A DNA stretch of 64,000 nt from a bacterium (GTDB lineage Bacteria; Desulfobacterota; JAPLJL01): the NCBI GenBank assembly GCA_028713675.1, contig JAQTNV010000006.1:26611-90610 (forward strand), in the 5' to 3' direction. Below are positions 17,789 to 27,354 of the stretch, in pieces. Below the pieces are notes generated by a model. It ran no database searches. It was not told where the DNA came from and saw only the letters and a list, made by a program, of their open reading frames with translations. The position numbers and the translations under genes are program-made. How positions within the stretch are numbered: the first letter of the stretch is position 1; each line of letters opens with the position of its first letter.

Positions 17789-19183
17789 CTACCATTTCCT
17801 TTTTCCCAAAAACCTCTGATACAGGAAAACAATCAGAAGCGTGAAAATTATCGCCAGAACGGCGGTAATAATATTTTTCGCCAGGCAGCCGCACTGGTTA
17901 GTGCCCGCCCCCGGCAGGACGGGCTGGGTTACCGCCTGGGTCGGCGGGGCCACTACCGGCACGGCTTGCACCGGGGGCACGGCCGCCTGGGTCACCGCGC
18001 CGGGCACCCCGGCGGGCGGGGCGGTCACGCCCTGAGGCGATACCGCCTCGGTGGTAACCGGGGCCGGGGCGGCTTCCTCGCTGATCGTTTCCTCTTCCGG
18101 GCCGGCGAAAAGAACATTTCCCGGGCCTTTGTAGGAAATGGCATTGCCGGCGACCGCCATCACGCGCTGGCCGTCACCCGACATGAAAAAATCGGTCTCA
18201 ATCCCGGGGGCTTTCCAGGTCAGCTCGCCCTGCAAATCATAAACCCGCGGTCCCTCGACGGTATTAACCCTGATATATTTCTGCGCCACCTTGACCGCGT
18301 TTAAGTCCCCGGGAAGGATCTTCGGCAGATCAACCTTGGCCCAAACCTGTTTCCCCGCCAGGTCAAAAAGGTAAAGGTATCCGCGGCCCTGGCCGTTTCC
18401 AACCATGGCAACCCTGTCTATCCCCTGGTTGATGCTTACCCCCAACGCGGCCTCATCCCCGGCCGCGGGGTCGGCGGTGACGGCCAAGCCCCATTTCCTG
18501 GTTCCGGCGGGGTCAAACACGCTCACGATAATTTTTCCCAGATCCATTTTCTGGCTCACAATCAGGGTTCCGTCCTGGGCCAGGTCGCAATTAGACCCCA
18601 GGTCCATCTGCTTGGTCAGCTTTCCTTCCCGGTTGAAGATACCCTGGTTGCTGAAAATAATGGTCTCGCCATTCTGAGAAATCAGCATTTTTTTCCAGTC
18701 CGGCTTGATTTCCCAGGGCCCCTTGTTCCAGATGATTTTCCCCCGGACGTCCGTCAGGATCGCCCCGCCCTTCCGCCAGGAGGAAAAAAGGATATACTCA
18801 CCGTTTCCGGAAAAGCGGCTGACCGCCGGCAAGTCCCGCATGGACCAGAGCAGCTTCGATTCGCGGGTGTAAACGTAAGCGTTACGGACGGATTCGTCCG
18901 TTCCCGCGGTCTGGATCATGACATACCCGCCCTCCGGGGATACGGCCGGGGTCGCGGCTTTGTCGACTTTAAGGGTAAAAAACTGCTTTCCCGTATCGTC
19001 AAAGAGAAAAACCGCGTTATCCTGGCCCACCGCGATCAGCTTCAAATCATCCGAGACGCTGAGATTCTGCGCTCCGAGCGTGAGGGTGTTTTCCCACCCC
19101 GGTATGTCCGCCTCGGCCCGGGCCCCGGCCGGGATCGAAAGCATCACCATCACCGCGATTAATCCGATGCAATATTTTTTCAT
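17789..19183 (-). CDS. Secreted beta-propeller-like protein with Cys/TM/basic C-terminal tail
   Basis: A 464-residue exported protein. A signal peptide (MKKYCIGLIAVMVMLSIPAG) is followed by repeated beta-sheet blades (residues about 30-350) in which segments such as AVFLFDDTGKQFF, VYDLQGELTWKAPG and LYLFDLAGKQVWAKV recur, as in PQQ/WD40-like propellers. A Pro/Ala/Val-rich linker of about 65 residues follows. The C-terminus is NQCGCLAKN, one membrane helix and a QRFLGKRKW basic end. That tripartite tail resembles protein-sorting signals of the MYXO-CTERM/GlyGly-CTERM kind. The substrate or partner is unknown. Confidence 0.75.
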   Translation of the reverse strand: MKKYCIGLIAVMVMLSIPAGARAEADIPGWENTLTLGAQNLSVSDDLKLIAVGQDNAVFLFDDTGKQFFTLKVDKAATPAVSPEGGYVMIQTAGTDESVRNAYVYTRESKLLWSMRDLPAVSRFSGNGEYILFSSWRKGGAILTDVRGKIIWNKGPWEIKPDWKKMLISQNGETIIFSNQGIFNREGKLTKQMDLGSNCDLAQDGTLIVSQKMDLGKIIVSVFDPAGTRKWGLAVTADPAAGDEAALGVSINQGIDRVAMVGNGQGRGYLYLFDLAGKQVWAKVDLPKILPGDLNAVKVAQKYIRVNTVEGPRVYDLQGELTWKAPGIETDFFMSGDGQRVMAVAGNAISYKGPGNVLFAGPEEETISEEAAPAPVTTEAVSPQGVTAPPAGVPGAVTQAAVPPVQAVPVVAPPTQAVTQPVLPGAGTNQCGCLAKNIITAVLAIIFTLLIVFLYQRFLGKRKW

Positions 19184-19373
19184 ATTTCCCCCTGCTCTCG
19201 ACTTGGTTTTAGACCAAAACTCCGGACAAAACCCGTTTGTTAATTCTGACCGGTTCCGCTTTTCCTCCCAAAATGTTTGATTGGCTCAGATTATCTTTTT
19301 TTAATATTTATTTCAATCAAATCCTCAAATTCACCTGATTTCTCAAGCACCGGGAAGCGTTTATCAAGTTTTC

Positions 19374-19964
19374 TCACCAGTACCACTTCAGCAAAAGAAG
19401 GGTTTTGGTTTTCACCAGGTTGGCCTCGCTCTGATCATACCCGAAGGTATACAGGTGACCGACATGGCTGTAGAGAAGCTGGGCCTCGCCGCCGCCGCTC
19501 AGGTTTTCGGTAAAAAAGTATTCCGCCCCGGCCGCCGGGCCCACGGTCAGGTCATGCTTGGTCCCGACTTCGATATCCCCGTCGGAGGTGTCCCGGAGCC
19601 ACCAGAAGGATATCCCGAAACGGATCCCCAGATGAAAATCGATCTTTTCCCGTTCATGACGCCAGAAAACCCCCAGCCCCAGCGGGAGAACGGTGCTTCT
19701 ATCGCCGGCAGTTCCCACGAAATAGGAAAATAAACCGATCTCCGGCTCCAGTCGGAAGCTGGAGAAATCAACGGGGAAATATAGGCTCGGGAAATCCGCA
19801 GACACATACGGACTCGGAGCCTGGTTCGGGGACATGATGTTGACTTCCTTTCCCAGCCCCACTCCCATTCCGAAACGGAGAGGCTTTCCCTGGGCGAAAA
19901 GGTCTCCGCCCGTCAGAAGAACCATCACCACCGCGAGCAGGCACAGTTCAGATATTTTTCTCAT
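19374..19964 (-). CDS. Predicted outer-membrane beta-barrel protein
   Basis: The start at 19964 is chosen because CAGGAGG lies just upstream and because it begins a clean signal peptide (MRKISELCLLAVVMVLLTGG). The mature part of about 175 residues has alternating amphipathic strands (FGMGVGLGKEVN, EIGLFSYFVGTAG, HLGIRFGISFWWLRD, AGAEYFFTENLSGGGEAQLL) and ends in LLLLKWYW, an aromatic C-terminus usual for BAM substrates. It lies downstream of the YHS and CopA genes on the same strand and may belong to a metal-handling unit. Function is unknown. Confidence 0.7.
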   Translation of the reverse strand: MRKISELCLLAVVMVLLTGGDLFAQGKPLRFGMGVGLGKEVNIMSPNQAPSPYVSADFPSLYFPVDFSSFRLEPEIGLFSYFVGTAGDRSTVLPLGLGVFWRHEREKIDFHLGIRFGISFWWLRDTSDGDIEVGTKHDLTVGPAAGAEYFFTENLSGGGEAQLLYSHVGHLYTFGYDQSEANLVKTKTLLLLKWYW

Positions 19965-20023
19965 AAGAACCTCCTGGCGGCCCGATATATCCGCCGGACC
20001 GGCCGCCTGATTCGAACCCCGGC

Positions 20024-20206
20024 CTAGCGGCAGCATTCGCCGCCCTTCCGTTCCGGTGTACCCGGGCCAAGGTATTTCTGCGGATCTTTATCGAAGGTCT
20101 TTTTGCAGCCCGGGGCGCAGAAATAATAGGTCTTCCCCTGAAACTCGCTTTTCCATTTCGCGGTTTTCTCTTCCACGGTCATTTTGCAAACTGGGTCGAT
20201 AGCCAT
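20024..20206 (-). CDS. YHS-domain protein (small metal-binding)
   Basis: A 60-residue protein consisting of one YHS domain: AIDPVCKMTV, then KSEFQGKTYYFCAPGCKKTFDKDPQKYL. Conserved Cys residues (Cys7, Cys30, Cys34) are candidate metal ligands. A short tail ends in GGECCR, adding two more Cys. AAGGAGG precedes the ATG. It lies between copA and the barrel gene on the same strand, and YHS domains are commonly fused or adjacent to copper P-type ATPases, which supports a copper role. Confidence 0.88.
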   Translation of the reverse strand: MAIDPVCKMTVEEKTAKWKSEFQGKTYYFCAPGCKKTFDKDPQKYLGPGTPERKGGECCR

Positions 20207-20221
20207 TGTTCCTCCTTAAAT

Positions 20222-20262
20222 AAGTTTCTGGTTTCGGGTTTCTAGTTTCTAGTTAAATACAA
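20222..20262. repeat. TTTCGGGTTTCTAG echo repeat
   Basis: Consecutive near-copies of GTTTCTGGTTTCGGGTTTCTAG between the YHS and copA genes. It has the same unit family as 17044-17080 and 40409-40448. Confidence 0.6.
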
Positions 20263-20351
20263 AAGACAAGCTAGATTAGCCCCCTCACCCCTCCGCCGTC
20301 GCCAAGGCTATGACGGGCAGGCTGCTCTCCCACGCTGGGTAGAGGGAAATA

Positions 20352-22559
20352 TCAGGGAGCGGATCTTTTTATCGGTGGTATGTATCCTTTCAACATCAAT
20401 GAAAGGCTGACCACCGTCACCGAACTCATCGCCATGGCCAGGCCGGCCCATTCCGGCTTGAGCGTGATCCCCCAGAGGGGATACAGGATCCCCGCGGCCA
20501 CGGGCACCAGCACCGTATTATAGGCGAAAGCCCAGAACAGATTCTGCCTGATCCGGGTCAGGACCTTTCGGCTCAACTGGATCGCCGCCACCGCGTCGAC
20601 CAGATCATCCCGGATTAAAACAATGTCCCCGCTTTCGACGGCGACGTCCGTGCCGCTCCCGATGGCGATGCCGACATCCGCCTGGGCCAGGGCCGGGGCA
20701 TCATTGATCCCGTCGCCGACGAAAGCCACGACTTCACCTCCGGCCTGGAGCTTCTTGACCTCGTCCGCTTTTTCCGCGGGCAAAACCTCCGCGGCCACCT
20801 TTTCAATCCCCACTTCCCGGGCCACCGCCCCGGCGGTTAATCGGTTATCCCCGGTGACCAGGGTCACGGTCAAGCCCATATCCTGTAACCCCCGCACCGC
20901 TTTTCGGCTGGATTCCTTCAGCGGATCGGAAACAGCCAGGGCTCCCCGCAAATTACCGGCCACGCTGACCAGGATCACCGTTTTCCCTTCGCTTTCCAAT
21001 TTATTGAGGTGTTCCACGGCCTCTTTTGATAATTCAACCTGATTGTCCCGCAGCAGGGCCCGATTACCGACCAGCACATCTTTTCCCTGGACCCTGGCTC
21101 CGACCCCTTGGCCGCTCAGGGTAAGAAGGCCCTCCACCTCGAAAAGCTCCAGGCCTTCCGCCCGGGCTTTTTTGACAATGCCTTCCGCCAATGGGTGCAG
21201 GGAATTCTTTTCCACGCTGGCGGCCAGCCGGAGAATTTCTTTCTCATTTTCTCCCCAGGTCTTAATGTCGGTGACCTCCGGCTTTCCTTTGGTCAGCGTC
21301 CCGGTTTTGTCCAAAACCACCGCGGTCAATTTTCCCGAAGCTTCCAGCGCTTCTCCGTTTTTTATGAGGACGCCGAGTTCCGCGCCCCGTCCCACCCCGA
21401 CCGTGACCGCGGTGGGAGTGGCCAGCCCCAGGGCGCAGGGGCAGGCTATCACCAGGACCGAGATCAGACAGGTCAGTGCGAACAGCAGCGTGCTCCCCGC
21501 CAGGAAATACCATCCCAGGAAAGAGAGAATCGCGATCCCGAATATGATCGGGATAAAATAAGTCACCACCCGGTCGGCAATTCTTTCCAGCGGCGGCCGG
21601 GAACCCTGGGCCTCTTCGACCAGGCTGATGATCCGCGCGAGCACGGAATCCCGTCCGACTTTGGTGGCCCGGATCCGGATCACCCCGTTCTGGTTAAGCG
21701 TGCCCCCCACCACCCGGTCGCCGGTTTTCTTTAGAATCGGGATGGGCTCACCCGAAATCATGGATTCATCCACCAGACTCTCTCCTCCGGTTACCTCCCC
21801 ATCCACCGGGACCCTTTCCCCGGGCCGGATGATAACGATGTCCCCCGTCTGGACCTCCTCGACCGGGACTTCGATCTCGAGTTTTTTCCCGGCCAGGCGC
21901 GCCGTCTTGGGCTTCAAACCGATCAATTTCTTGATGGCGTCGGTGGTTTTGCCCCGGGCCCGGGATTCGAGATAACGGCCCAGGGTGAGGAAAGTGGCCA
22001 GGAGAACGGCGGTATCGTAGAACATAAATTCGGCCGAGAGCACGATGCCGAAAGTGCCGAGCACGCTCGCGCCGAAGGCCGTCCCGATCCCCAGGGAATA
22101 CATCACATCCATGTTGAGTTTCCGGTGGCGCAAGGACCGGAACGCCGCCCGGAATATCGGATAGCTCAAATAAATAAAGACCGGGGAGGAAATCAGGAGC
22201 ATCAGCAGTCCCGGGGCCAGGGGCAGATTTAAATCCTGGGGGATGAATCCGAGAACCATCAGGGGAATCCCGGCGGCAAAGCCGATAATGATCCTTATTT
22301 TTTTGTCGCGGAGATCCTTTTTCCGATCCTCTTCCCGGTCAACATTTCCCTTAACCACTTCATATCCGGATTCCTTGATCGCGTTTTCCAGATCGTTAAG
22401 CGAAAGATGACCCGAGTTATATTCCACGCTGGCGGTTTCGGTGGCCAGGTTGACCCGGGCGTCAATAACGCCGTCAAGACTCCGGAGGGCTTTTTCAACG
22501 GTCTGCACGCACATCGCGCAGGTCATTCCGCTGATTCTGATCTCTGCTTTATTAGTCAA
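20352..22559 (-). CDS. copA: Copper-translocating P-type ATPase
   Basis: A 735-residue P1B-type ATPase that exports Cu(I) across the inner membrane. One N-terminal heavy-metal domain carries GMTCAMC (Cys14, Cys17). Eight membrane segments are visible, with the transport motif [14 protein letters not shown], phosphorylation site [15 protein letters not shown] nucleotide-site motif ([11 protein letters not shown]), and [20 protein letters not shown]. The CPC motif fits copper or silver. The start is TTG with GAGGATAA upstream. It heads a set with the YHS protein and barrel gene on the same strand. Confidence 0.96.
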   Translation of the reverse strand: MTNKAEIRISGMTCAMCVQTVEKALRSLDGVIDARVNLATETASVEYNSGHLSLNDLENAIKESGYEVVKGNVDREEDRKKDLRDKKIRIIIGFAAGIPLMVLGFIPQDLNLPLAPGLLMLLISSPVFIYLSYPIFRAAFRSLRHRKLNMDVMYSLGIGTAFGASVLGTFGIVLSAEFMFYDTAVLLATFLTLGRYLESRARGKTTDAIKKLIGLKPKTARLAGKKLEIEVPVEEVQTGDIVIIRPGERVPVDGEVTGGESLVDESMISGEPIPILKKTGDRVVGGTLNQNGVIRIRATKVGRDSVLARIISLVEEAQGSRPPLERIADRVVTYFIPIIFGIAILSFLGWYFLAGSTLLFALTCLISVLVIACPCALGLATPTAVTVGVGRGAELGVLIKNGEALEASGKLTAVVLDKTGTLTKGKPEVTDIKTWGENEKEILRLAASVEKNSLHPLAEGIVKKARAEGLELFEVEGLLTLSGQGVGARVQGKDVLVGNRALLRDNQVELSKEAVEHLNKLESEGKTVILVSVAGNLRGALAVSDPLKESSRKAVRGLQDMGLTVTLVTGDNRLTAGAVAREVGIEKVAAEVLPAEKADEVKKLQAGGEVVAFVGDGINDAPALAQADVGIAIGSGTDVAVESGDIVLIRDDLVDAVAAIQLSRKVLTRIRQNLFWAFAYNTVLVPVAAGILYPLWGITLKPEWAGLAMAMSSVTVVSLSLMLKGYIPPIKRSAP

Positions 22560-22636
22560 ATTATCCTCAAATGGTGAGAGTGCGATAAATTTTAATACAT
22601 CTGGGATAAGGGAGCGAGAGGTAAATAATTGACGAA

Positions 22637-22817
22637 TGTCCCTCGGGATAACTCGGGATAAAACGATTTACGACTTGTCCCGAGGCGAATTTTGTCGAGG
22701 GATTGACGAATGAAAACCTTAATTAATGACAAAAATAATATTTGAAAAACAAAATATGGAGATGGAAAACGGGCGTGTTTTCCAATCTACAATCGTCAAT
22801 CGTCAATCGTCAATTTT
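22637..22817. repeat. Spacer of echo repeats upstream of the CaiB fusion and copA
   Basis: GACGAATGTCCCTCGGGATA appears again in variant and inverted form (TTGTCGAGGGATTGACGAATG at its end, 22692-22710), and CGTCAAT is repeated three times in tandem at 22792-22816. The rest of 22560-22824 is AT-rich without a gene. Confidence 0.55.
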
Positions 22818-22824
22818 TATGGTT

Positions 22825-25275
22825 TTAGTAAACCACTTGCTCGCGGGTGAGTTTTTCGATTTCTTCGCGGGAAATACCCAGGAGTTGGCCGAGGACATAT
22901 TCGTTGTGCTCCCCGAGCATGGGGGCATGGCGCTGGATCTGCGCGTCGCCCGGGAAACCGGTTTTCCAGGGCGGGGCGAGGGCGAATCTTTCTTTCAATT
23001 CCGGGTGAGAAATCCTCAGTAACATTTCCCGGGCCCGGACCTGGGGATCATCAGGGATATGCTCATTGTCGAGCATCGGGACCGCCGGCACCCCCGCCTT
23101 CTGGAGAATCTCCGTTACCTGATAATCAGTCTGCCCGGAAGTCCAGCCGGTGATCAGGCGATCGAGTTCCGCCTCGTGCTTTTTCCGCAGTTCCCGGGTG
23201 CGGAAGCGGTCATCCCCGGCCCATTCCGGGTGGCCAGCGGCCCGGCAGAGTGCCTGCCACTCCGCCTCCGTCCCGACCGCGATGCTGACCCACTGATCAT
23301 ATTCCCGGCAATGGTAGGCGTTGTGCGGGACAAAGACCTCATCCCGGTTTCCGTCCCGGAGATAAATCTCCCGGTTTAACGCGTACGCGACCAGCGCGTC
23401 GCCAATCAGGCAGCTGATCGCCTCGCGGGAGGAAATATCCACGAATTGCCCCTTCCCGGTCCGGTTCCGATAAATAAGAGCCGCCAGTGAAGCCAGGGCC
23501 ATGGTGGTCCCCACGGAGGTATCCGCTCTCCCCCCAACCTGGATGGGAGGACCGTCCGCAAAACCGGTCAGATGCGCTATGCCGCTCAGGGAACTGAAGG
23601 AGGGGGCGTAGCCGGAGTAATCCTTCTCCGGCCCGGTGCACCCGCAGGTAGAGGAGGAAACCAGAATGATGTCCGGCTTGATCTTCTTCAAATCCTCGTA
23701 ACCGATCCCGAGCTTCTCCATTACCCCCGGGCGGAAGTTGCAGGTCACCAGGTCGGAAATTTTCGTCAGGCTCCTGATGATTTCGAGCCCGCGGGGCTCT
23801 GAAAGTTTCACCGTCAGGCTCTTCTTGGACATATTCAGTTCGTTAAAGGGACCGGGTTGATTGACCCCGCCGTAGCTCGGGCCGGCGATCAGGGACCTGA
23901 CCCGGGAATGATCCAGGCGGCTCATGCTTTCCACCTTGATCACCTCGGCCCCCATGAAAGCCAGAAGCATGGTCCCGTAGGGGCCGGCCCAGGCCCAGCT
24001 GAAATCAATGACGCGGATGCCGGAAAGATCGAAGAAACGGTTATTCGTGAGCCCCGGGCTCGAGACGGCTCCCTTGGCCCGTGAATCCTCCGGCTGGAAA
24101 CCCGGCTTTTTTTCGGACAATAGGCGATTATGTTCGCCGAGGCGCGGCGCGGGGCGGCGCAACCGCCAGGGGTTTTCGGGAAAACGGTAAGACGGCTGGG
24201 GGACCCGCAGTTTCCCGATTCCCGGTTGTTCCACTTCCACCATGAATTCCCGGGCGGCGGTCTGCTTGGAGTTGACCACACCCTCCGCGTCATACATCGG
24301 GGCGAGGGGCACCCCCAGGGCCTGCCCGCGGTGATAGATCTCTTCCCGCTTATGTTTTTTCATCCAGACCTGGATCTTCTCGTTAATCTCGTCGGCGTTC
24401 CAGGCCCGGGACATCTCCTCCCTGCAAATCTCCTCCCGGCCCCACTCCGGGTTGTCCATGAGCTTCATCAGGCCCTGCCACTGGTTTTCCTGAATGGCCA
24501 CGAGGTTGATAAAACCGTCCGCGGTTTCCATCGGGCCCCCGACCACCACCCCCCGGAGATTGCGCCTCATCACCCCCTGTTCATTGGGGAAACGCAGGAG
24601 GTCCACCCGCCCGAGCGACATCAGGACTTCCTGCATGGAGATGTCCAGGTGGACGCCCCGTCCGGTTTTCTCCCGGGTGAGAAAAGCCCCCAGGGTGGCC
24701 AGCGCCGCGGTCTGTCCGCTGTCAAAATCATCACTGTATCTCGCGCCCTTGAGCGGCTCCCGATCCAGTTCCCCGGTCGGCATGAGCGAGCTTTGCCCGC
24801 TGGACTGGCAGGCATTCAGGGTCCGGGCCCGGTAGTCCCGGTAGGGGCCGGTCTGCCCGTAAGGCGTGATGGAGACCATGATCAACCGGGGATTTTCTTT
24901 TTCCAGGACCTCATAAGTCAGCCCGAGTTCACTCAATTCCCCGGGCTGGAAGGTCTGGACCAGGATGTCGGTTTTTTTTGCCAGCGCCCTGAAGATCTTC
25001 CGGTCCCCTTCTTTTCCGCAGTCGAGGGTGACTCCGTATTTATTGAGATTGAGCAGACAAAAGAGCCCGCTTTTTTCCGGGTGGGGTTTATTCCCGGCGA
25101 AAGGCCCCCGCCCCCGGGCCGGGTCGCCTTCGGGGGATTCGACCTTGATCACCTCGGCCCCGAAATCAGCGAGAAGCTTGGCGCAGTAGGCCCCGGAAAA
25201 ACCCGGGCCGAATTCCAGGACCGAAATTCCGCTCAAGGGCTGATCCACGTTTGCTTTCATCTTCTCGTTAACCAT
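22825..25275 (-). CDS. Tandem family III CoA-transferase (CaiB/BaiF) fusion
   Basis: An 816-residue protein with two full-length CaiB/BaiF domains: residues about 10-395 (LSGISVLEFGPGFSGAYCAK, GAEVIKVESPEGDPARG) and about 410-810 (LSGIRVIDFSWAWAGPYGTM, GAEVIKVESMSRLDHSR). Family III enzymes move CoA between carboxylates through a conserved Asp; candidates are seen in each half (SDDFDSG; GGRADTSVGTT). Most relatives are about 400 residues and act as interlocked dimers, so the fusion may be an internal heterodimer. The neighbours are an acyl-CoA dehydrogenase and an acyl-CoA ligase on the same strand, pointing to carboxylate catabolism. Confidence 0.9.
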   Translation of the reverse strand: MVNEKMKANVDQPLSGISVLEFGPGFSGAYCAKLLADFGAEVIKVESPEGDPARGRGPFAGNKPHPEKSGLFCLLNLNKYGVTLDCGKEGDRKIFRALAKKTDILVQTFQPGELSELGLTYEVLEKENPRLIMVSITPYGQTGPYRDYRARTLNACQSSGQSSLMPTGELDREPLKGARYSDDFDSGQTAALATLGAFLTREKTGRGVHLDISMQEVLMSLGRVDLLRFPNEQGVMRRNLRGVVVGGPMETADGFINLVAIQENQWQGLMKLMDNPEWGREEICREEMSRAWNADEINEKIQVWMKKHKREEIYHRGQALGVPLAPMYDAEGVVNSKQTAAREFMVEVEQPGIGKLRVPQPSYRFPENPWRLRRPAPRLGEHNRLLSEKKPGFQPEDSRAKGAVSSPGLTNNRFFDLSGIRVIDFSWAWAGPYGTMLLAFMGAEVIKVESMSRLDHSRVRSLIAGPSYGGVNQPGPFNELNMSKKSLTVKLSEPRGLEIIRSLTKISDLVTCNFRPGVMEKLGIGYEDLKKIKPDIILVSSSTCGCTGPEKDYSGYAPSFSSLSGIAHLTGFADGPPIQVGGRADTSVGTTMALASLAALIYRNRTGKGQFVDISSREAISCLIGDALVAYALNREIYLRDGNRDEVFVPHNAYHCREYDQWVSIAVGTEAEWQALCRAAGHPEWAGDDRFRTRELRKKHEAELDRLITGWTSGQTDYQVTEILQKAGVPAVPMLDNEHIPDDPQVRAREMLLRISHPELKERFALAPPWKTGFPGDAQIQRHAPMLGEHNEYVLGQLLGISREEIEKLTREQVVY

Positions 25276-25575
25276 CGAATAAATAAATAACCCCTTTATG
25301 CATCAGCAAGCTGATGCACTCCATATAAGAAAAATCATTAATGATTTAACGGAAAGGAAAGAAAAAATCCAGACCGGACAAAATAAAGGGAACCCCAAAA
25401 AGCTCCCTAATTTCAAATTTCAAAGCTCAAATGCCAAATTAATGTCAAATTTCAAATCAACAAAACAACCCTTCGATCTCAAAGCTTGAAATTATTATTT
25501 TAGCAATTGTTAAAACATTATATTTTTTGGATTTGATTTGAACTTTGGATTTTGTCATTTGAACTTTTAGGCCAT
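25276..25575. repeat. AT-rich spacer with CAAATTTCAAA-type echo repeat
   Basis: 300 bases without a credible gene. From 25406 to 25490 AATTTCAAATTTCAAAGCTC-type units recur (CAAATTTCAAA, TCAAATGCCAAA, GTCAAATTTCAAATC), and the pattern TTTGAACTTTGGA appears inverted at 25537-25566. A small TGCATCAGCAAGCTGATGCA hairpin lies at 25297-25316. Confidence 0.55.
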
Positions 25576-26814
25576 TTATTCGTAAATCTTCTCGTCCGCC
25601 GCCTCGGCGTTGACGGCATCCATCTCCGTGTTCCGGATCTTGGTGGATTCGGCCAGCACTTCCCGGTAATACTCGTGCTGGATAATCAGGTTCATGATCT
25701 CGCTTGTCCCCGTCCAGATCAGGGCCAGCCGGCTGTCGCGCAGGGCGCGCTCGATGGGGTAGACATTGGTATATCCGATCCCGCCCAGGACCTGCATGAC
25801 GTTATTCACCACCCGCCAGCCCATCTCGGTGGCGTAGCGCTTGGACTCGGAAACCAGGCGGCGGGTGTAGCCCGTGCTTCCCTGTTCGTCCACCGCCCGG
25901 GCGGTGGCGTAGATCAGGGCCTGGGCCGCGTCCAGGTCCACGATCCCGTCCGCCACCTTGAAGCTCACCGCCTCGAAATCGCGGATTTTCTGCCCGAAGG
26001 CTTTTCGCTTGTTGCTGTAGCGGACAGCGAGTTCCAGGCCGGCCCTTGCGCCCCCGAGGCATCCGGCGGCGCTGGTCATCCGCTCCGGGATCATCATCTG
26101 GTAAAAAATCAGTCCCCCGGCGTTCTCCATCCCGACCAGGTTCTCGGCCGGCACCTTGGTATCTTTGAAAACAATCCTCCCGGCCCCTCCTCCCCTGGTC
26201 CCGAGCAAGCCGTAAACATGCTTGACCTCTACCCCCATGTCTCTTTCCACGATGAAAACGCTGATGGACTTTTGCGGTTGTTTGGCCTCCGGGTCGGTTT
26301 TGGCATAGACCAGAAAAATGTCGGCCCCCTCGGCCCCCACGACGAAACGCTTCTGGCCGTTGAGGATGTAGTGGTCGCCCTGTTTCCTGGCCACCGTGGT
26401 GGCCCCGAAGAAATCCGACCCGCCCCGCGGCTCGGTCAGGGCCTCGGCGCAAAAGATTTTCCCTTCCAGCAGGGGTTTGAGGTATTTCCGTTTCTGATCG
26501 TCATTCCCGAAAACATGCAGGGCCTCCCCGACGATGCTGACCAGCGAATAAAGACAGGCCAGGGAGGTGCCCAGTATTCCGATTTCCTCCAGGGCGATGA
26601 TTTCCTCCTGCCATTGCAGACCCCGCCCCCCGAACTCCGGATCGAACCGCAATCCCAGGAGTTTCCTCCGGGCGGCCTCCTGGACATACTCCCGGGGATA
26701 AATCACTTTATCCGCGTCCATGTCCATCAAGAGCTGTTTGGGAACCCATCGGACAAAATCCCTGACTTCGGTCCGGAGTTTTTTCTGATTTTCCGTAAGC
26801 AGATGTTCAAACAT
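25576..26814 (-). CDS. Acyl-CoA dehydrogenase
   Basis: A 412-residue flavoprotein that introduces a 2,3 double bond into an acyl-CoA. The start at 26814 follows GGGGAGGGCTT. FAD/substrate motif: [13 protein letters not shown]; second motif [21 protein letters not shown]-terminal block [20 protein letters not shown] then [20 protein letters not shown]. The usual catalytic Glu of YEGTSEI is Thr here (WTGTSEI), while [17 protein letters not shown] has a Glu at the position used by isovaleryl- and long-chain acyl-CoA dehydrogenases. It lies between the CaiB fusion and the AMP-forming ligase on the same strand. Confidence 0.92.
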   Translation of the reverse strand: MFEHLLTENQKKLRTEVRDFVRWVPKQLLMDMDADKVIYPREYVQEAARRKLLGLRFDPEFGGRGLQWQEEIIALEEIGILGTSLACLYSLVSIVGEALHVFGNDDQKRKYLKPLLEGKIFCAEALTEPRGGSDFFGATTVARKQGDHYILNGQKRFVVGAEGADIFLVYAKTDPEAKQPQKSISVFIVERDMGVEVKHVYGLLGTRGGGAGRIVFKDTKVPAENLVGMENAGGLIFYQMMIPERMTSAAGCLGGARAGLELAVRYSNKRKAFGQKIRDFEAVSFKVADGIVDLDAAQALIYATARAVDEQGSTGYTRRLVSESKRYATEMGWRVVNNVMQVLGGIGYTNVYPIERALRDSRLALIWTGTSEIMNLIIQHEYYREVLAESTKIRNTEMDAVNAEAADEKIYE

Positions 26815-26828
26815 AAGCCCTCCCCATC

Positions 26829-26899
26829 TAGGTTCTGGGTTCAATGTTCAAAGTTCAAAGGTTTAAACCGTGAACGGTGAACCTGAAACGTGGAACCCC
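26829..26899. repeat. GTTCAAAGTTCAAAGG / GTGAACGGTGAACC echo repeat
   Basis: Upstream of the acyl-CoA dehydrogenase start, units of TTCAATG-TTCAAAG-TTCAAAGG pass into CGTGAACGGTGAACCTGAAA. The unit drifts along the array. No gene. Confidence 0.6.
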
Positions 26900-26958
26900 G
26901 GTTGACTAATGTTCCTTTCTAAATTATAAGGTTATTGATTTCTATTTTCGAGAAAATC

Positions 26959-27189
26959 ATGAACGGAAATATCAACTGCCGGAATTGCCAGTTTTGGGTC
27001 GAGTTGGTCAGCGGGTTCGGGGAATGCCGCAAAAAGCCGCCGACACCCTTTGTCAACCCTAAAACCAACGACGCCTTCACCCGCTCCCTCTTCCCCACTA
27101 CCCGTGAAGACGACTGGTGCGCTGAAATCCGGCCGCGGAAGACGGAAAAAAACCCGGCGTCCTCCTCTTCGGACATCCTCGAGATATAA
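26959..27189 (+). CDS. Small Cys-rich protein with CxxCxFW motif
   Basis: A 76-residue protein; ATG 26959 is preferred, with TTG 26935 as the alternative, and neither has a strong Shine-Dalgarno sequence. The pattern NCRNCQFWVE, GFGECRKKPPTPF, SLFPTTREDDWCAEIRP has four Cys in a C-x2-C...C...WC arrangement, as in small bacterial proteins that probably bind zinc or a cluster. It is alone on the plus strand between minus-strand acyl-CoA genes. Function is unknown. Confidence 0.65.
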   Translation: MNGNINCRNCQFWVELVSGFGECRKKPPTPFVNPKTNDAFTRSLFPTTREDDWCAEIRPRKTEKNPASSSSDILEI

Positions 27190-27237
27190 TCTCAGGGTTC
27201 CGCCGCGTAGTATCTACGTAAATTTTTTCAGACGTCC

Positions 27238-27307
27238 GTCATCCCTGCGAAAGCAGGGATCCAGAAAATTCCGTAAAAATCTAGATTCCCGCTTCCGCGG
27301 GAATGAC
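27238..27307. repeat. GTCATCCC..GGAATGAC composite inverted repeat
   Basis: GTCATCCCTGCGAAAGCAGG then GATCCAG, and after an A-rich loop AGATTCCCGCTTCCGCGGGA and ATGAC. This is the same family as 17667-17731 and 32094-32178. Confidence 0.75.
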
Positions 27308-27354
27308 AAAGACAAACAAATCCCTCTGTAAACCGCCAGGCAAAACCGATTTTT

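Noticed and set aside
22784-22817. Possible CRISPR-like array (CGTCAAT repeated)
   Set aside because: The repeats are seven bases, directly tandem and without spacers; they belong to the echo-repeat class. No cas gene is present.
24130-25290. 386-codon open frame opposite the CaiB fusion
   Set aside because: Shadow frame; composition is low-information and the CaiB motifs are on the minus strand.
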